From positions 1 to 44,791 of the forward strand of contig JADZCN010000058.1 of the NCBI GenBank assembly GCA_020851565.1: a stretch of DNA of 44,791 nucleotides, written 5' to 3'. The notes under the pieces are model-generated. The model saw only the letters and a list, made by a program, of their open reading frames with translations. It ran no database searches and was not told where the DNA came from. Positions 7,741 through 16,330 of this stretch are shown here, piece by piece. The first letter of the stretch is position 1; the number at the start of each line of letters is the position of its first letter. This stretch comes from Acidobacteriota bacterium (GTDB lineage: Bacteria > Acidobacteriota > Vicinamibacteria > Vicinamibacterales > UBA2999). The position numbers and the translations under genes are program-made.

Positions 7741-10251
7741 GTGTCCGACTACCATCCGCAGGATCTCGACCGCAAGTGGCAGGCCCGCTGGGCCGAGACC
7801 CGGGCGTTCGAGGTCACCGAAGACCCCGCCAGGCCCAAGTTCTACTGCCTCGAGATGTTCGCGTATCCGTCCGGGCACGCGCACGTCGGGCACGTGCGCA
7901 ACTACATCATCGGCGACGTGGTGGCCCGGCTGAAGCGCCTGCAGGGCTTCAACGTGCTGCACCCGTTCGGATGGGACGCGTTCGGCCTGCCAGCCGAGAA
8001 CGCAGCCATCAAGAGCGGCATCCATCCCGAAGCGTCCACGCTCGGGAACATCGCGCACATGAAGGGGCAACTCCAGCGGCTGGGCATCAGCTACGCCTGG
8101 GAGCGCGAGCTGGCGACCTGCCTGCCCGACTACTACCGCTGGAACCAGTGGCTCTTCACGCGGATGTTCGAGCGCGGCCTGGCCTATCGGCGCCGGTCCA
8201 CCGTGAACTGGTGCCCGGTCGACAACACCGTGCTGGCCAACGAGCAGGTGGTCGAGGGCGCGTGCTGGCGTTGCGGCACGCCGGTCGAGCAGAAGGACCT
8301 GGAGCAGTGGTTCTTCCGCATCACGGCTTACGCCGACGACCTGCTCACGAGCGCCGACGCGCTGTCGCAGTGGCCCGAGAAGGTCCTGACGATGCAGCGG
8401 AACTGGATCGGCCGGTCCGAGGGCGCCCGCGTGACGTTCGCCCTGGCGGACCGGCCGGGCGGCATCGACGTCTTCACCACCCGCATCGACACCATCTACG
8501 GCTCCACCTTCGTGCTGCTGGGGCCCGAGCATCCTCTGGTGGCGCAGTTCGCCGACGCCTCGGACGACCCGGTCCGGTTCCGCGAGCAGGTGACCCGTTT
8601 TCGCGGCCAGGACCGCTCCGCTCGCATCAGCGGCGAGGTGGAGAAGGAGGGCTTCTTCACCGGGCAGTTTGCGGTGAACCCGTTCACCAACGAGCGCGTG
8701 CCGGTCTGGGTGGCCAACTTCGTGCTCGGGGAGTACGGCACCGGCGCGGTGATGGGCGTGCCGTTCGGCGACCAGCGCGACTTCGAGTTCGCGCGCAAGT
8801 ACAACCTGCCCATCGTGGCGGTCATCAGGCCCGTGGAGGGCGAGACTCCCGACGTGGACCAGATGACCGAGTCGCGGCCGGAAGAGGGCGTCCTCGTGAA
8901 CTCGGGGCCGTACAACGGCCTGTCCTCCGCCGAGGCGCGCCGCCGCCTGACCTCCGAGGCCGAGGCGCGGGGCATCGGTGAGGGCACCGTGCAGTTCCGC
9001 CTGAAGGACTGGGGCATCTCGCGCCAGCGCTACTGGGGCACCCCGATCCCGATGATCCACTGCCCGTCCTGCGGCGTGGTGCCCGTGCCGGACGACCAGC
9101 TGCCCGTGTCGCTGCCGAAAGTCGCGCAGTTCACCGGGCGCGGCGATTCTCCGCTGGCCAGCATCCCGGAGTTCGTGAACGTCAGCTGCCCGAAGTGCGG
9201 CGGCGCCGCCCGGCGCGAGACGGACACGATGGACACCTTCGTGGACTCCTCGTGGTACTTCTACCGCTTCGCGGACGCGCACAACGACCAGCTGCCGTTC
9301 GACCCGAAGAAGGTGGCGTACTGGTGCCCGGTGGACTTCTACAGCGGCGGGGTGGAGCACGCCATTCTCCACCTGATCTACTCGCGGTTCTTCGCCCGCG
9401 TGTTCCGCGACCTGGGCATGGTGGACCACAGCGAGCCGTTCACCCACCTGCTGACGCAGGGCATGGTGCTGAAGGACGGCGCCGTGATGTCCAAGTCGAA
9501 GGGCAACGTCGTCGATCCGGACACGATGCTGCAGAAGGTGGGCGCCGACGCGCTGCGGTTGTACGTGATGTTCGTGGCCCCGCCGGAAAAGGAAGTGGAG
9601 TGGACCGACGCGGGCCTCGAGGGCAGCTACCGCTGGCTGGCCCGCGTGTGGCGGCTGGCCGAGCAGTGGCGGGCGGAGATCCAGGCGGGAACCGGGACCG
9701 GGGAACCGGGAACGGAGGAACCGATCGACCACGCGGCGTTGTCGGCCGACGAACGGGCGATTCGGCGCAAGACGCACGACACGATTCGGCGCGTCACCCA
9801 GGACATCGACGTCCGCAAGCAGATGAACACGGCCGTGTCGGCGATGATGGAGCTGGTGAACGATCTCTATGCGTTCACGGACAAGGGCACGCGGACGGCC
9901 CAGGCGCCCATCGTCGTGCGCGAGGCGATCGAGGCGCTCATCGTGATGGTGTCGCCCTTCGCGCCGCACACTGCGGAGGAGCTGTGGGCACGCTTCGGTC
10001 ACGAGGGCGGACTGGCCCGAGCGGCCTGGCCCGTGTACGATCCGGCGATAGCCAGGGCCGAGGAGGTCGTCATCCCCGTCCAGGTGAACGGCACGGTCCG
10101 GGGACGAATTTCCGCCGCTCCCGATGCAAGCGAGGCCGAGCTCCAGGCGCTGGCGCTGGCCGACCCCTCGGTGCAGACGCACACCCAGGGCAGGGAAGTC
10201 ACGAAGGTCGTGGTGGCGAAGGGACGCCTGGTGTCGATCGTTGCCAGGTAG
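7741..10251 (+). CDS. leuS: leucyl-tRNA synthetase
   Basis: LeuRS charges tRNA-Leu in the cytoplasm. The 836-residue protein has the class I signature as HVGH (48-51) in [14 protein letters not shown] and KMSKS as VMSKSKGN (582-589). The editing domain includes [10 protein letters not shown] zinc module has CPSCG and CPKCGG, and the C-terminus has the anticodon-binding and [11 protein letters not shown] regions. The GTG start gives the standard N-terminus ([16 protein letters not shown]). Residues 650-661, [12 protein letters not shown], form a low-complexity linker just before the anticodon domain and are encoded by GGGAACC-like repeats, resembling the arrays found between genes. lptE and holA follow on the same strand. 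Confidence 0.97.
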   Translation: MSDYHPQDLDRKWQARWAETRAFEVTEDPARPKFYCLEMFAYPSGHAHVGHVRNYIIGDVVARLKRLQGFNVLHPFGWDAFGLPAENAAIKSGIHPEASTLGNIAHMKGQLQRLGISYAWERELATCLPDYYRWNQWLFTRMFERGLAYRRRSTVNWCPVDNTVLANEQVVEGACWRCGTPVEQKDLEQWFFRITAYADDLLTSADALSQWPEKVLTMQRNWIGRSEGARVTFALADRPGGIDVFTTRIDTIYGSTFVLLGPEHPLVAQFADASDDPVRFREQVTRFRGQDRSARISGEVEKEGFFTGQFAVNPFTNERVPVWVANFVLGEYGTGAVMGVPFGDQRDFEFARKYNLPIVAVIRPVEGETPDVDQMTESRPEEGVLVNSGPYNGLSSAEARRRLTSEAEARGIGEGTVQFRLKDWGISRQRYWGTPIPMIHCPSCGVVPVPDDQLPVSLPKVAQFTGRGDSPLASIPEFVNVSCPKCGGAARRETDTMDTFVDSSWYFYRFADAHNDQLPFDPKKVAYWCPVDFYSGGVEHAILHLIYSRFFARVFRDLGMVDHSEPFTHLLTQGMVLKDGAVMSKSKGNVVDPDTMLQKVGADALRLYVMFVAPPEKEVEWTDAGLEGSYRWLARVWRLAEQWRAEIQAGTGTGEPGTEEPIDHAALSADERAIRRKTHDTIRRVTQDIDVRKQMNTAVSAMMELVNDLYAFTDKGTRTAQAPIVVREAIEALIVMVSPFAPHTAEELWARFGHEGGLARAAWPVYDPAIARAEEVVIPVQVNGTVRGRISAAPDASEAELQALALADPSVQTHTQGREVTKVVVAKGRLVSIVAR
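9687..9722 (+). repeat. GGGAACC-type degenerate tandem repeat inside leuS
   Basis: Units GGGAACC, GGGACC, GGGGAACC, GGGAACGG and AGGAACC lie in tandem with a period of 6-8. They encode the glycine/threonine/glutamate linker of LeuRS. This resembles the intergenic arrays but with a different unit. Confidence 0.5.
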
Positions 10252-10339
10252 TCGGGTTCTCGGGTTCTGAGGTTCTGGGGTTCTGAGGTTCTGGGGTTCT
10301 GGGGTTCTGGGGTTCTGGGGTTCGGAGGATTCGAAGGCG
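10252..10339 (+). repeat. octamer array family B (TGGGGTTC) filling the leuS-lptE gap
   Basis: From the base after the leuS stop there are nine octamers in perfect phase (TCGGGTTC twice, then TGAGGTTC or TGGGGTTC) to 10323. The divergent octamers GGAGGATT and CGAAGGCG follow. The 88-base gap is exactly eleven octamers. GGAGG (10324-10328) lies 11 bases before the lptE ATG and can be its ribosome site. Confidence 0.9.
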
Positions 10340-10882
10340 ATGCGAGTGCTGAACCGGCGAGAAGTGCTGGCGCTGCTGCCGGCGCTTGGGGCGGCGGGGT
10401 GTGGGTACACCCTGGCCGGCCGGGGCTCGTTCTTGCCGTCGTACATCCGCACCATCGGCATCCCGGCCTTCGGCAACACGACGCCGTACCAGACCGTGGA
10501 GCAGGTGTTCACGGAGAAGGTGCGCATCGAGTTCCAGAGCCGCGGCCAGTACTCGGTGGTGCCCGCCGACACGGGTGTGGACGGGGTGGTCCGGGGAACG
10601 ATCAGCGGCATCTCGGCCGCACCTGTCGGCTTCACCGACGCGCAGCTCGCCCGGCGCTTCCGGTTCACCATCGTCGTCGGGGTGTCGTTCGAGGACGTGA
10701 AGCAGCAGAAGGTGCTGTGGGAGAACCCCGCGCTGAACTTCTCGGACGAGTACGAGCTGGCGAGCGCCTCGAGCATCGGCCTGGATGCCTCGGCGTTCCT
10801 GGGCCAGGAGCGCGCTGCCATCGATCGCCTGTCGACGGACTTCGCCCGATCGGTGGTGAGTGCCATCCTGGAGGCGTTCTGA
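10340..10882 (+). CDS. lptE: LPS-assembly lipoprotein LptE-like
   Basis: LptE is the outer-membrane lipoprotein that plugs LptD for lipopolysaccharide insertion. The 180-residue protein begins with a twin-arginine-like MRVLNRREVL stretch, a hydrophobic segment and a lipobox ending AAGC, with acylated Cys21. GCGYTLAGRGSFLP and IRTIGIPAFGNTTPY follow, typical of the LptE/RlpB family. It sits directly upstream of holA, a common leuS-lptE-holA order. The start codon is fixed by the lipoprotein signal. Presence of LptE implies a Gram-negative envelope with lipopolysaccharide. Confidence 0.88.
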   Translation: MRVLNRREVLALLPALGAAGCGYTLAGRGSFLPSYIRTIGIPAFGNTTPYQTVEQVFTEKVRIEFQSRGQYSVVPADTGVDGVVRGTISGISAAPVGFTDAQLARRFRFTIVVGVSFEDVKQQKVLWENPALNFSDEYELASASSIGLDASAFLGQERAAIDRLSTDFARSVVSAILEAF

Positions 10883-10916
10883 CGGGCCGCCGGCAGCCCA
10901 TCCTGCCCGCCACGCC

Positions 10917-11927
10917 ATGAAGCCCGTCGAAGTCCGCGCGCAGATCGCGGCCGGCCAGACCGGGCCGCTCTATCTCCTGGAGGGCGACGACCTTCAGTCG
11001 CGCCACGATCTCGCCGGCGAATTCACCTCGCTGGTGGACGAGGGCCTTCAGGCCTTCAACGTCGAGAGCTTCTACGCGAACGAGGCCGCGTCGGCCGGCG
11101 CGCGAGACCAGATGATCGGTGCCATTCTCTCCACCGCGCGGACGCTGCCGATGATGGCGCCCCGGCGTGTCGTCGTGATTCACGAGGCCGAGCGTCTGCT
11201 CTCGCCGAAGCGGTCGAAGGAAGACGAGGCTGCGGATCAGCCTGCCCTGGACGCGGCCGCGAGCGGGCGGAAGCGCCGCGCGCCGGCGACCTCACCCGTG
11301 GAGGAGCTCGAGGCCTACATCGAATCCCCCGAGCCGATGACCACCCTGGTCTTCGTGGCGGGCCCGCTCGATGGCAACCGGCGGCTGGTGCGGCTCATTC
11401 GCAAGCGTGCCGCCGTGGTGGATTGCGGTTCGCTCGAGAGCCCGCAGGAGGCCGGCGCGTGGATTCGGAAACGGTTGGAGAAGGACGAGCTGTCCATCGA
11501 GCCCAGGGCACTGGCGCTGCTGCTCGATGCAACCGGCCTTGGCCTTGGCCGCATCCGCGCCGAGGTCGAGAAACTGGTGCTCTACGCGGCGGGCGAGTCC
11601 ACCGTGGCCGAGCGGCACGTGAGGGATCTCGTGATGCCGCAGTCCGAGCCCGGCGAGGGGCCTGCGGTGGGCATGGCCATCCGGGACGGCGATGCCCGAC
11701 GGGCGCTCCAGGAGCTGGCGGCCCTCCTGGACGCCGGGGTCGTGCCTCAGCCCATCCTGGGCCAGATACGCTGGGGCGCCGGCCAGCTGCGCCCGGCCGA
11801 GCGCGTCGCGCGTGCCCTCGGCCTGGTGCTCGATATCGACTTGAAGATGAAGACGTCCGCGGGCAATCCGCGGCACCTGTTGGAGCGGCTCGTGGTCGAG
11901 CTCTGCGGGCGCGAGCGGCGGGCCTGA
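10917..11927 (+). CDS. holA: DNA polymerase III delta subunit
   Basis: HolA is the wrench subunit of the clamp loader that opens the beta clamp. The 336-residue protein starts at ATG 10917 with MKPVEVRAQIAAGQTGPLYLLEGDD, typical of the family, and has the conserved PMMAPRRVVVIHEAERL region in the first AAA-like domain. The middle linker (about 85-120) is rich in Lys, Glu and Ala. The C-terminal collar domain has PQPILGQIRWGAGQL. It lies 34 bases after lptE and converges with rpsT. Confidence 0.92.
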   Translation: MKPVEVRAQIAAGQTGPLYLLEGDDLQSRHDLAGEFTSLVDEGLQAFNVESFYANEAASAGARDQMIGAILSTARTLPMMAPRRVVVIHEAERLLSPKRSKEDEAADQPALDAAASGRKRRAPATSPVEELEAYIESPEPMTTLVFVAGPLDGNRRLVRLIRKRAAVVDCGSLESPQEAGAWIRKRLEKDELSIEPRALALLLDATGLGLGRIRAEVEKLVLYAAGESTVAERHVRDLVMPQSEPGEGPAVGMAIRDGDARRALQELAALLDAGVVPQPILGQIRWGAGQLRPAERVARALGLVLDIDLKMKTSAGNPRHLLERLVVELCGRERRA

Positions 11928-11929
11928 CG

Positions 11930-11942
11930 CCCGCCACGCGGG
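11930..11942. terminator. small hairpin between convergent holA and rpsT
   Basis: CCCGC and GCGGG enclose a 3-base loop (CAC) within the 21-base convergent gap. The stem is short and has no T-run, so this is only a weak terminator candidate. Confidence 0.2.
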
Positions 11943-11948
11943 GCTGCC

Positions 11949-12209
11949 CTACTGGGAGAGGCGAGCCACCAGCCGGGACTTGTACCGGGCGGCGGTGTTG
12001 CGGTGGATGATGCCCTTGGTGGCCATCTTGTCCACGAGCGACTGGGTGCCCTTCAGGAGCGTCTTCGCGGCGTCGATGTCCTTGGCGTCCAGCGCCTTGC
12101 GGATGGCCTTGAGGCCGGTGCGCAGCTTCGAGCGCAGGGCCCGGTTGTGCTCGCGCCGCTTGATGTTCTGCCGGTTGGCCTTGACGGCCGACTTCGTTCG
12201 CTTTGCCAC
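11949..12209 (-). CDS. rpsT: 30S ribosomal protein S20
   Basis: S20 is a small basic protein that binds 16S rRNA. The 86 residues begin AKRTKSAVKANRQNIKRREH and contain the family GIIHRNTAARYKSRL near the C-terminus, at the normal length. The start is GTG, preceded on the minus strand by GAGG 9 bases upstream, so it uses a conventional Shine-Dalgarno site. Non-ATG starts are known for rpsT in other bacteria. It is next to holA in convergent orientation, a common neighbourhood. Confidence 0.96.
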   Translation of the reverse strand: MAKRTKSAVKANRQNIKRREHNRALRSKLRTGLKAIRKALDAKDIDAAKTLLKGTQSLVDKMATKGIIHRNTAARYKSRLVARLSQ

Positions 12210-12274
12210 GTTCTAGGACCTCGGTGTCAGTGGGGTAAGAAACACACAAGAGTAACACGAGGCCCGCCTGGTCC

Positions 12275-12300
12275 CCAAGCCCTGGGGAGGTCTGGCTTGG
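12275..12300 (-). terminator. hairpin downstream of the lytic transglycosylase gene
   Basis: CCAAGCC (12275-12281) and GGCTTGG (12294-12300) form a perfect 7-base stem with a 12-base loop. It lies after array A2 and before rpsT on the minus strand. T-rich sequence follows about 20 bases later rather than directly, so terminator function is uncertain. Confidence 0.3.
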
Positions 12301-12354
12301 TCCCCAGGACCTCAAGACCCCAGGACCCCAAGACCCAAGTCCCAGGCCCCAAGG
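12301..12354 (-). repeat. octamer array family A, second copy
   Basis: On the plus strand TCCCCAGG, ACCTCAAG, ACCCCAGG and ACCCCAAG are four phased octamers. The 7-base units ACCCAAG and TCCCAGG and the octamer CCCCAAGG follow, up to the stop codon of the lytic transglycosylase. Read in the direction of local transcription the units are GGTCTTGA-like, the same sense as the left arm at 3137. Confidence 0.8.
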
Positions 12355-13062
12355 CTACTGCCGCGTCCTCGCCACCGGCGCGGCGGCGACCCCTTCGGGC
12401 GGCTTGTTGGAATAGCGGGTGACGGGCTGGCCGTTCACCAGCTCCATCCACTTGTAGATGGTGGTGTCCGGCTTGACGGGAGGGGTGGGCCCCGAGACCT
12501 TCTGCACCTTCCTCACGTAGGCCTGGGTCTCGCGGTAGGGCGGCACCGCGCCGTACTTCTCGACGCTGCCGGGCCCGGCATTGTAGGCCGCAAGGGCAAG
12601 CTCGACATTACTGTCGTAGCGGTCCAGGAGCTGGCGCAGGTAGGCGACGCCCCCGCGGATGTTGTCCTCGGGGTGGAACGGGTTCGAGACGCCCAGCTCG
12701 CGGGCCGTGGCCGGCATCAGTTGCATCAGGCCCATCGCGCCCTTCGAGGACACCGCGTACGGGTTGAAGGCCGACTCCACCTGGATGACCGCACGCACCA
12801 GGTCGGGTGAGATTCCCTGGGCCGTGGCCTGCTCCTCGATGGCCTCCTCGATCTCAGCAGGGCGCCGGGAGCCGGTTGCCGGCGTAGTGGCTCGCACGGC
12901 GGACGCCCGGGGCACGGTGTAGGTGGTCATTTCGCCCGCATCCGCGCGCGGGCGGTCCGAGACCACGAGGAGGCCCTCCGCGTCACGCCAGGAGTAGATC
13001 TGGGCGGACGCCGGGGCGACACTGGCAGCGAGCAGGACGAGGGCGGTGACGAGGAGGCGCAC
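12355..13062 (-). CDS. secreted lytic transglycosylase (SLT domain)
   Basis: The 235-residue exported protein has a signal peptide (1-20, cleavage after APASA) and a Slt70-like lysozyme fold that cleaves peptidoglycan glycan strands in the periplasm. Catalytic Glu96 lies in VIQVESAFNPYAVS, with SKGAMGLMQLMPATARELGV and ALAAYNAGPGSVEKYGAVPPYRET downstream. The N-terminus after cleavage (QIYSWRDAEGLLVVSDRPR) and the C-terminus (TIYKWMELVNGQPVTRYSNK) both look like the short DUF4124 motif, so the catalytic domain is framed by two related pieces. The GTG start is set by the signal peptide. It shares its strand with alaS upstream. Confidence 0.92.
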   Translation of the reverse strand: MRLLVTALVLLAASVAPASAQIYSWRDAEGLLVVSDRPRADAGEMTTYTVPRASAVRATTPATGSRRPAEIEEAIEEQATAQGISPDLVRAVIQVESAFNPYAVSSKGAMGLMQLMPATARELGVSNPFHPEDNIRGGVAYLRQLLDRYDSNVELALAAYNAGPGSVEKYGAVPPYRETQAYVRKVQKVSGPTPPVKPDTTIYKWMELVNGQPVTRYSNKPPEGVAAAPVARTRQ

Positions 13063-13091
13063 GCGGGTTTGGCCTGTGTATCGGCTCGACG

Positions 13092-15779
13092 TCAGGCTCC
13101 CAGCAGGCGCTTCACCACCTCCGGGGCTGCCGCAAGCATCGCATCGACCTGTGCAGGATCTTTGCCACCGGCCTCGGCGAAATCAGGCCGTCCTCCGCCG
13201 CCTCCGCCGACCATCGGCGCGAGCTCCTTGACGATCTGTCCCGCTTTGATACGTGCGGTTACATTTCCGGTGACGCTGGCGACCATCGCAACCTTACCCT
13301 CGGCGGTCGGTCCGGCCAGGAAGACGATGCCGGTGGTGAGGGTGGACTTGATCTGATCCGCGATGGAGCGGAGCAGGTCCTTGCTGGCCTCGTCCACCCG
13401 CCGCGCGACCAGCGTGACGTCGCCAATGGTGACGCGCTCGCCCTCGGCGCCGGCGCCGCCGGCGGCCGCCCTGGCGAGCTTGCGGTCGCGGTCCTTGACG
13501 GCCTTTTCGAGCCCCTGCAGCCGCGCCTCGAGCCGCGTCAGCACCTGGTCGCTGTCGGCATTGAGGTAGCTGCGGACCTTCTCGAACTCCTGCAGCCTCG
13601 GGCGCACGTAGCCCAGCGCGCCCAGCCCGGTGAGCGCCTCGATGCGGCGGACGCCAGCGGCCACGCCCGTCTCCTCGGTGACGAGGAACGCACCGATGTC
13701 GCCAGTGGCGCGCACGTGCGTGCCGCCACACAGCTCGGTGCTGAACTGCCCGTCCCCGATGGACACGACCCGGACCTTGTCGCCGTACTTCTCCCCGAAG
13801 AGCGCCATGGCACCGGCGGCGATGGCCTCCTGCGTGTCGCGCACGGCGGTGGTCACCGGCTCGTTCCGAAGGATGGCCTCGTTGACGATCTGCTCGATGC
13901 GCAGCACCTCGTCGCCCGTGACGGCGCTGAAGTGCACGAAGTCGAATCGCAGGCGATCAGGGGCCACGAGCGACCCGGCCTGTTTCACGTGCGGCCCCAG
14001 CACCTGGCGGAGCGCCGCGTGGAGCAGGTGCGTGGCGGTGTGATTGCGGCGCGTGGCATCGCGCAGCCGCACGTCCACCTCCGCCATCACGAGATCGCGT
14101 GGCCTGATTTCCGCGAGCGTGCTCTCGACGCGATGCGCGCGCGGCAGGCCGGGGCCGAGTCGAACGACGCCGCCGACGCGCGAGCGTCCCGCCGGGGTCT
14201 CGAGCCACCCCTGATCCGACACCTGGCCGCCCGCCTCCACGTAGAAGGGCGTCCGCGCCAGCACCACCCATCCGCCGGCGCCGGGCGGCAGGGACTCGAC
14301 CTGCCGCTTTCGATCGTCGAACACGGCCAGGATCGGGACTCCCTGCAGGCGGGTATCGGTGTAGCCCTCGAACACGTCGCCGGCGTCGGCCAGGGCCGCG
14401 CGCGCCTCGCCCGACAGGAAGCGGAAGTCCTCGCCCTTCTTCCCTTCGAAGCCGCTCTTCGCGCGCGCCTTCTCGCGCTGCGCCTCCATTTCGCGCTCGA
14501 AGCCCTCGGCGTCGAAGCGCAGGCCCTGGTTCGAGGCGAGGTCCTCGATGAAGTCGCGGGGCAGGCCGTAGGTGTCGTACAGCTTGAAGGCCTCGTCTCC
14601 CGGCAGCACGCGCGCGCCCGCGGCGGCGCGCTCGAGTGCCTCCTCGAGGCGCGGCAGCCCGCTGGTGAGCACGGCGTCGAAGCGTTCCTCCTCGGCCCGC
14701 ACGACCTGCACGATGGCCGCGCGCCCGGCCTTCAGTTCGGGATAGGCGTCGCCCATCTCGGCCACCAGCACGTCCACCAGTTCGTGGAGAAAGGGCTCGT
14801 CGAGCCCGAGCTTGCGGCCATGGCGCATGGCCCGGCGCATGATCTTGCGGAGCACGTATCCGCGCCACTCGTTCGACGGCACGACGCCGTCGGCGATGAG
14901 GAAGGTCATCGCGCGCAGGTGATCGGCCACCACGCGCATGGAGACGTCTGCGGGCTCCATGGATCGGCCGTACGGCCGCCCCACGAGCTTCGATGTGGCG
15001 GCGATCACCGGGGTGAAGAGGGGCGTGTCGTAATTCGAGAGCGTCCCCTGCATGACGGCCGAGATGCGCTCGAGGCCCATGCCCGTGTCGATGGAGGGCG
15101 CGGGCAGCGCCGCCAGCGCGCCCGACGCGTCGCGCTCGAACTCCATGAACACGTTGTTCCAGATCTCGACGAATCGCTCGCCCCCGCTCTCGACGTCCTC
15201 GATGAACCGGCCCGTCCCCGGTACCGTGGCGCCGCGGTCGTAGTAGATCTCCGAGCAACGCCCGCAGGGGCCGGTGTCGCCCATGGCCCAGAAGTTGTCG
15301 GCCATGCCGAGCTCGCCCACGTGGTCGGCCGGCAGGAAGTCCCGCCACCGCGCGTAGGCCTCGTCATCCCGCGGGATGCCGGGCTCGCCCTTGAACACGG
15401 TGGCGTAGAGGCGCGATGGATCCAGGCCCCACTCCTTCGTCAGCAGCGTCCAGGCCAGCTCGATGGCGTCGTGCTTGAAGTAGTCGCCGAACGAGAAGTT
15501 GCCGAGCATCTCGAAGAACGTGTGGTGACGCAGCGAGGGGCCGACGTTGTCGAGGTCGTTGTGCTTGCCGCTGACGCGCATGCACTTCTGGGACGAGGTG
15601 GCCCGCGTGTACTCGCGCCTCTCCCGGCCCAGGAAGACGTCCTTGAACTGGTTCATCCCGGCGTTGGTGAACAGCAGTGTGGGGTCGTCGCCGGGCACCA
15701 GCGGCGAGCTGGGGACGATGCGGTGGCCGTGGCGTTCGAAGTACTTCAGGAAGGATGCGCGGATGTCGTTCGGGTGCAC
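13092..15779 (-). CDS. alaS: alanyl-tRNA synthetase
   Basis: AlaRS charges tRNA-Ala and clears mischarged Ser and Gly. The 895-residue protein begins with the class II core (IRASFLKYFERHGHRIVPSS, LLFTNAGMNQFKDVFLG, HHTFFEMLGNFSFGDYFK). The editing domain has the zinc motif HTATH (about 578-582) and CGGTH (about 681-685). The C-terminal DHHA1 domain ends GGGGGGRPDFAEAGG. The start is GTG 15779, directly preceded by a TAAAAT box 6 bases away, so the mRNA is predicted to be leaderless. recX lies upstream on the same strand, beyond a repeat array. Confidence 0.97.
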   Translation of the reverse strand: MHPNDIRASFLKYFERHGHRIVPSSPLVPGDDPTLLFTNAGMNQFKDVFLGRERREYTRATSSQKCMRVSGKHNDLDNVGPSLRHHTFFEMLGNFSFGDYFKHDAIELAWTLLTKEWGLDPSRLYATVFKGEPGIPRDDEAYARWRDFLPADHVGELGMADNFWAMGDTGPCGRCSEIYYDRGATVPGTGRFIEDVESGGERFVEIWNNVFMEFERDASGALAALPAPSIDTGMGLERISAVMQGTLSNYDTPLFTPVIAATSKLVGRPYGRSMEPADVSMRVVADHLRAMTFLIADGVVPSNEWRGYVLRKIMRRAMRHGRKLGLDEPFLHELVDVLVAEMGDAYPELKAGRAAIVQVVRAEEERFDAVLTSGLPRLEEALERAAAGARVLPGDEAFKLYDTYGLPRDFIEDLASNQGLRFDAEGFEREMEAQREKARAKSGFEGKKGEDFRFLSGEARAALADAGDVFEGYTDTRLQGVPILAVFDDRKRQVESLPPGAGGWVVLARTPFYVEAGGQVSDQGWLETPAGRSRVGGVVRLGPGLPRAHRVESTLAEIRPRDLVMAEVDVRLRDATRRNHTATHLLHAALRQVLGPHVKQAGSLVAPDRLRFDFVHFSAVTGDEVLRIEQIVNEAILRNEPVTTAVRDTQEAIAAGAMALFGEKYGDKVRVVSIGDGQFSTELCGGTHVRATGDIGAFLVTEETGVAAGVRRIEALTGLGALGYVRPRLQEFEKVRSYLNADSDQVLTRLEARLQGLEKAVKDRDRKLARAAAGGAGAEGERVTIGDVTLVARRVDEASKDLLRSIADQIKSTLTTGIVFLAGPTAEGKVAMVASVTGNVTARIKAGQIVKELAPMVGGGGGGRPDFAEAGGKDPAQVDAMLAAAPEVVKRLLGA

Positions 15780-15785
15780 TTCAGT

Positions 15786-15791
15786 ATTTTA
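15786..15791 (-). promoter_or_regulatory. -10 box of alaS, leaderless type
   Basis: On the minus strand TAAAAT is followed by ACTGAA and the GTG start of alaS. Octamer array B2 begins directly upstream and occupies the -35 region. Confidence 0.5.
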
Positions 15792-15841
15792 GTCGGGAGT
15801 CGGGAGAACCCCAGAACCCAGAACCCCAGAACCCGAGAACC
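15792..15841 (-). repeat. octamer array family B, second copy
   Basis: Read on the minus strand the units are GGTTCTCG, GGTTCTGG, GGTTCTG, GGTTCTGG and GGTTCTCC, followed by a 7-base duplication (CGACTCC). It fills the whole space between the recX stop and the alaS -10 box. The unit has the same sense relative to transcription as the copy at 10252. Confidence 0.85.
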
Positions 15842-16330
15842 CTAATCCCTGACCCGTCTGAGCACCGCGCCCAGCGAGAAGCCCTGGCCCACGAGTCCCC
15901 GCACCAGTCGAGCGCGGGCCTTGTCGTCCAGGTCGGCGAGGGCCCGGCCCCGCAGGCGCCGTTCGAGGGCGGCGTCGAGCAGTGCCGCCGCGTCCACCTC
16001 GCCGAAGGTGTCCGCCACCGCCTGCTGCACGACCTCTCGGGCCAGGCCCATGGCCTGCAGGCGCTGGCGTACGCGCGCGGGCCCGCGTCGGCGGACGACC
16101 GCCTCCAGGCGGGCCGCGGCTCCGGCCACGCGGCCATCGTCCAGGGTGCGGTCCTTCTTCAGGCGGTCGACGGCGTGCTCGATGGCGTCCGGGTCGCAGC
16201 CGCGGCGGGTGAGCCGTGCGCGGAGTTGGGCTTCCGAGAGCTCGCGCTGGCCGAGCAGCCCGAGCGCCGTCGTGTAGGCGTCTGGCGGGTCGCTACTTCC
16301 CGAATCGCGTGATTTCGGAGTCCGTCGCAC
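15842..16330 (-). CDS. recX: RecX-family regulator of RecA
   Basis: RecX binds RecA filaments and limits recombination. The 162-residue protein has the repeated three-helix units of the family: AYTTALGLLGQRELSEAQLRARLTRRGC, then DRLKKDRTLDDGRVAGAAARLEAVVRRRGPARVRQRLQ in tandem form, then a third unit ending GFSLGAVLRRV. It is somewhat degenerate but the length fits. The start is probably GTG 16330, which overlaps the end of pilT by 38 bases; no other in-frame start precedes the conserved part. recA is not adjacent. The overlap suggests coupling to pilT translation. Confidence 0.8.
   Translation of the reverse strand: MRRTPKSRDSGSSDPPDAYTTALGLLGQRELSEAQLRARLTRRGCDPDAIEHAVDRLKKDRTLDDGRVAGAAARLEAVVRRRGPARVRQRLQAMGLAREVVQQAVADTFGEVDAAALLDAALERRLRGRALADLDDKARARLVRGLVGQGFSLGAVLRRVRD

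Noticed and set aside
10252..10339. Possible CRISPR array
   Set aside because: The units are only 8 bases with no unique spacers, no leader and no cas genes. It is a simple degenerate tandem repeat.
7684..10866. Minus-strand open frame of about 1060 codons opposite leuS and lptE
   Set aside because: It is antisense to a certain LeuRS gene, and its composition is that of a codon-bias artefact.
10252..15841. Composite element bounded by inverted family B arrays
   Set aside because: The two arrays are opposite in orientation only because each follows local transcription. The genes between them are housekeeping.
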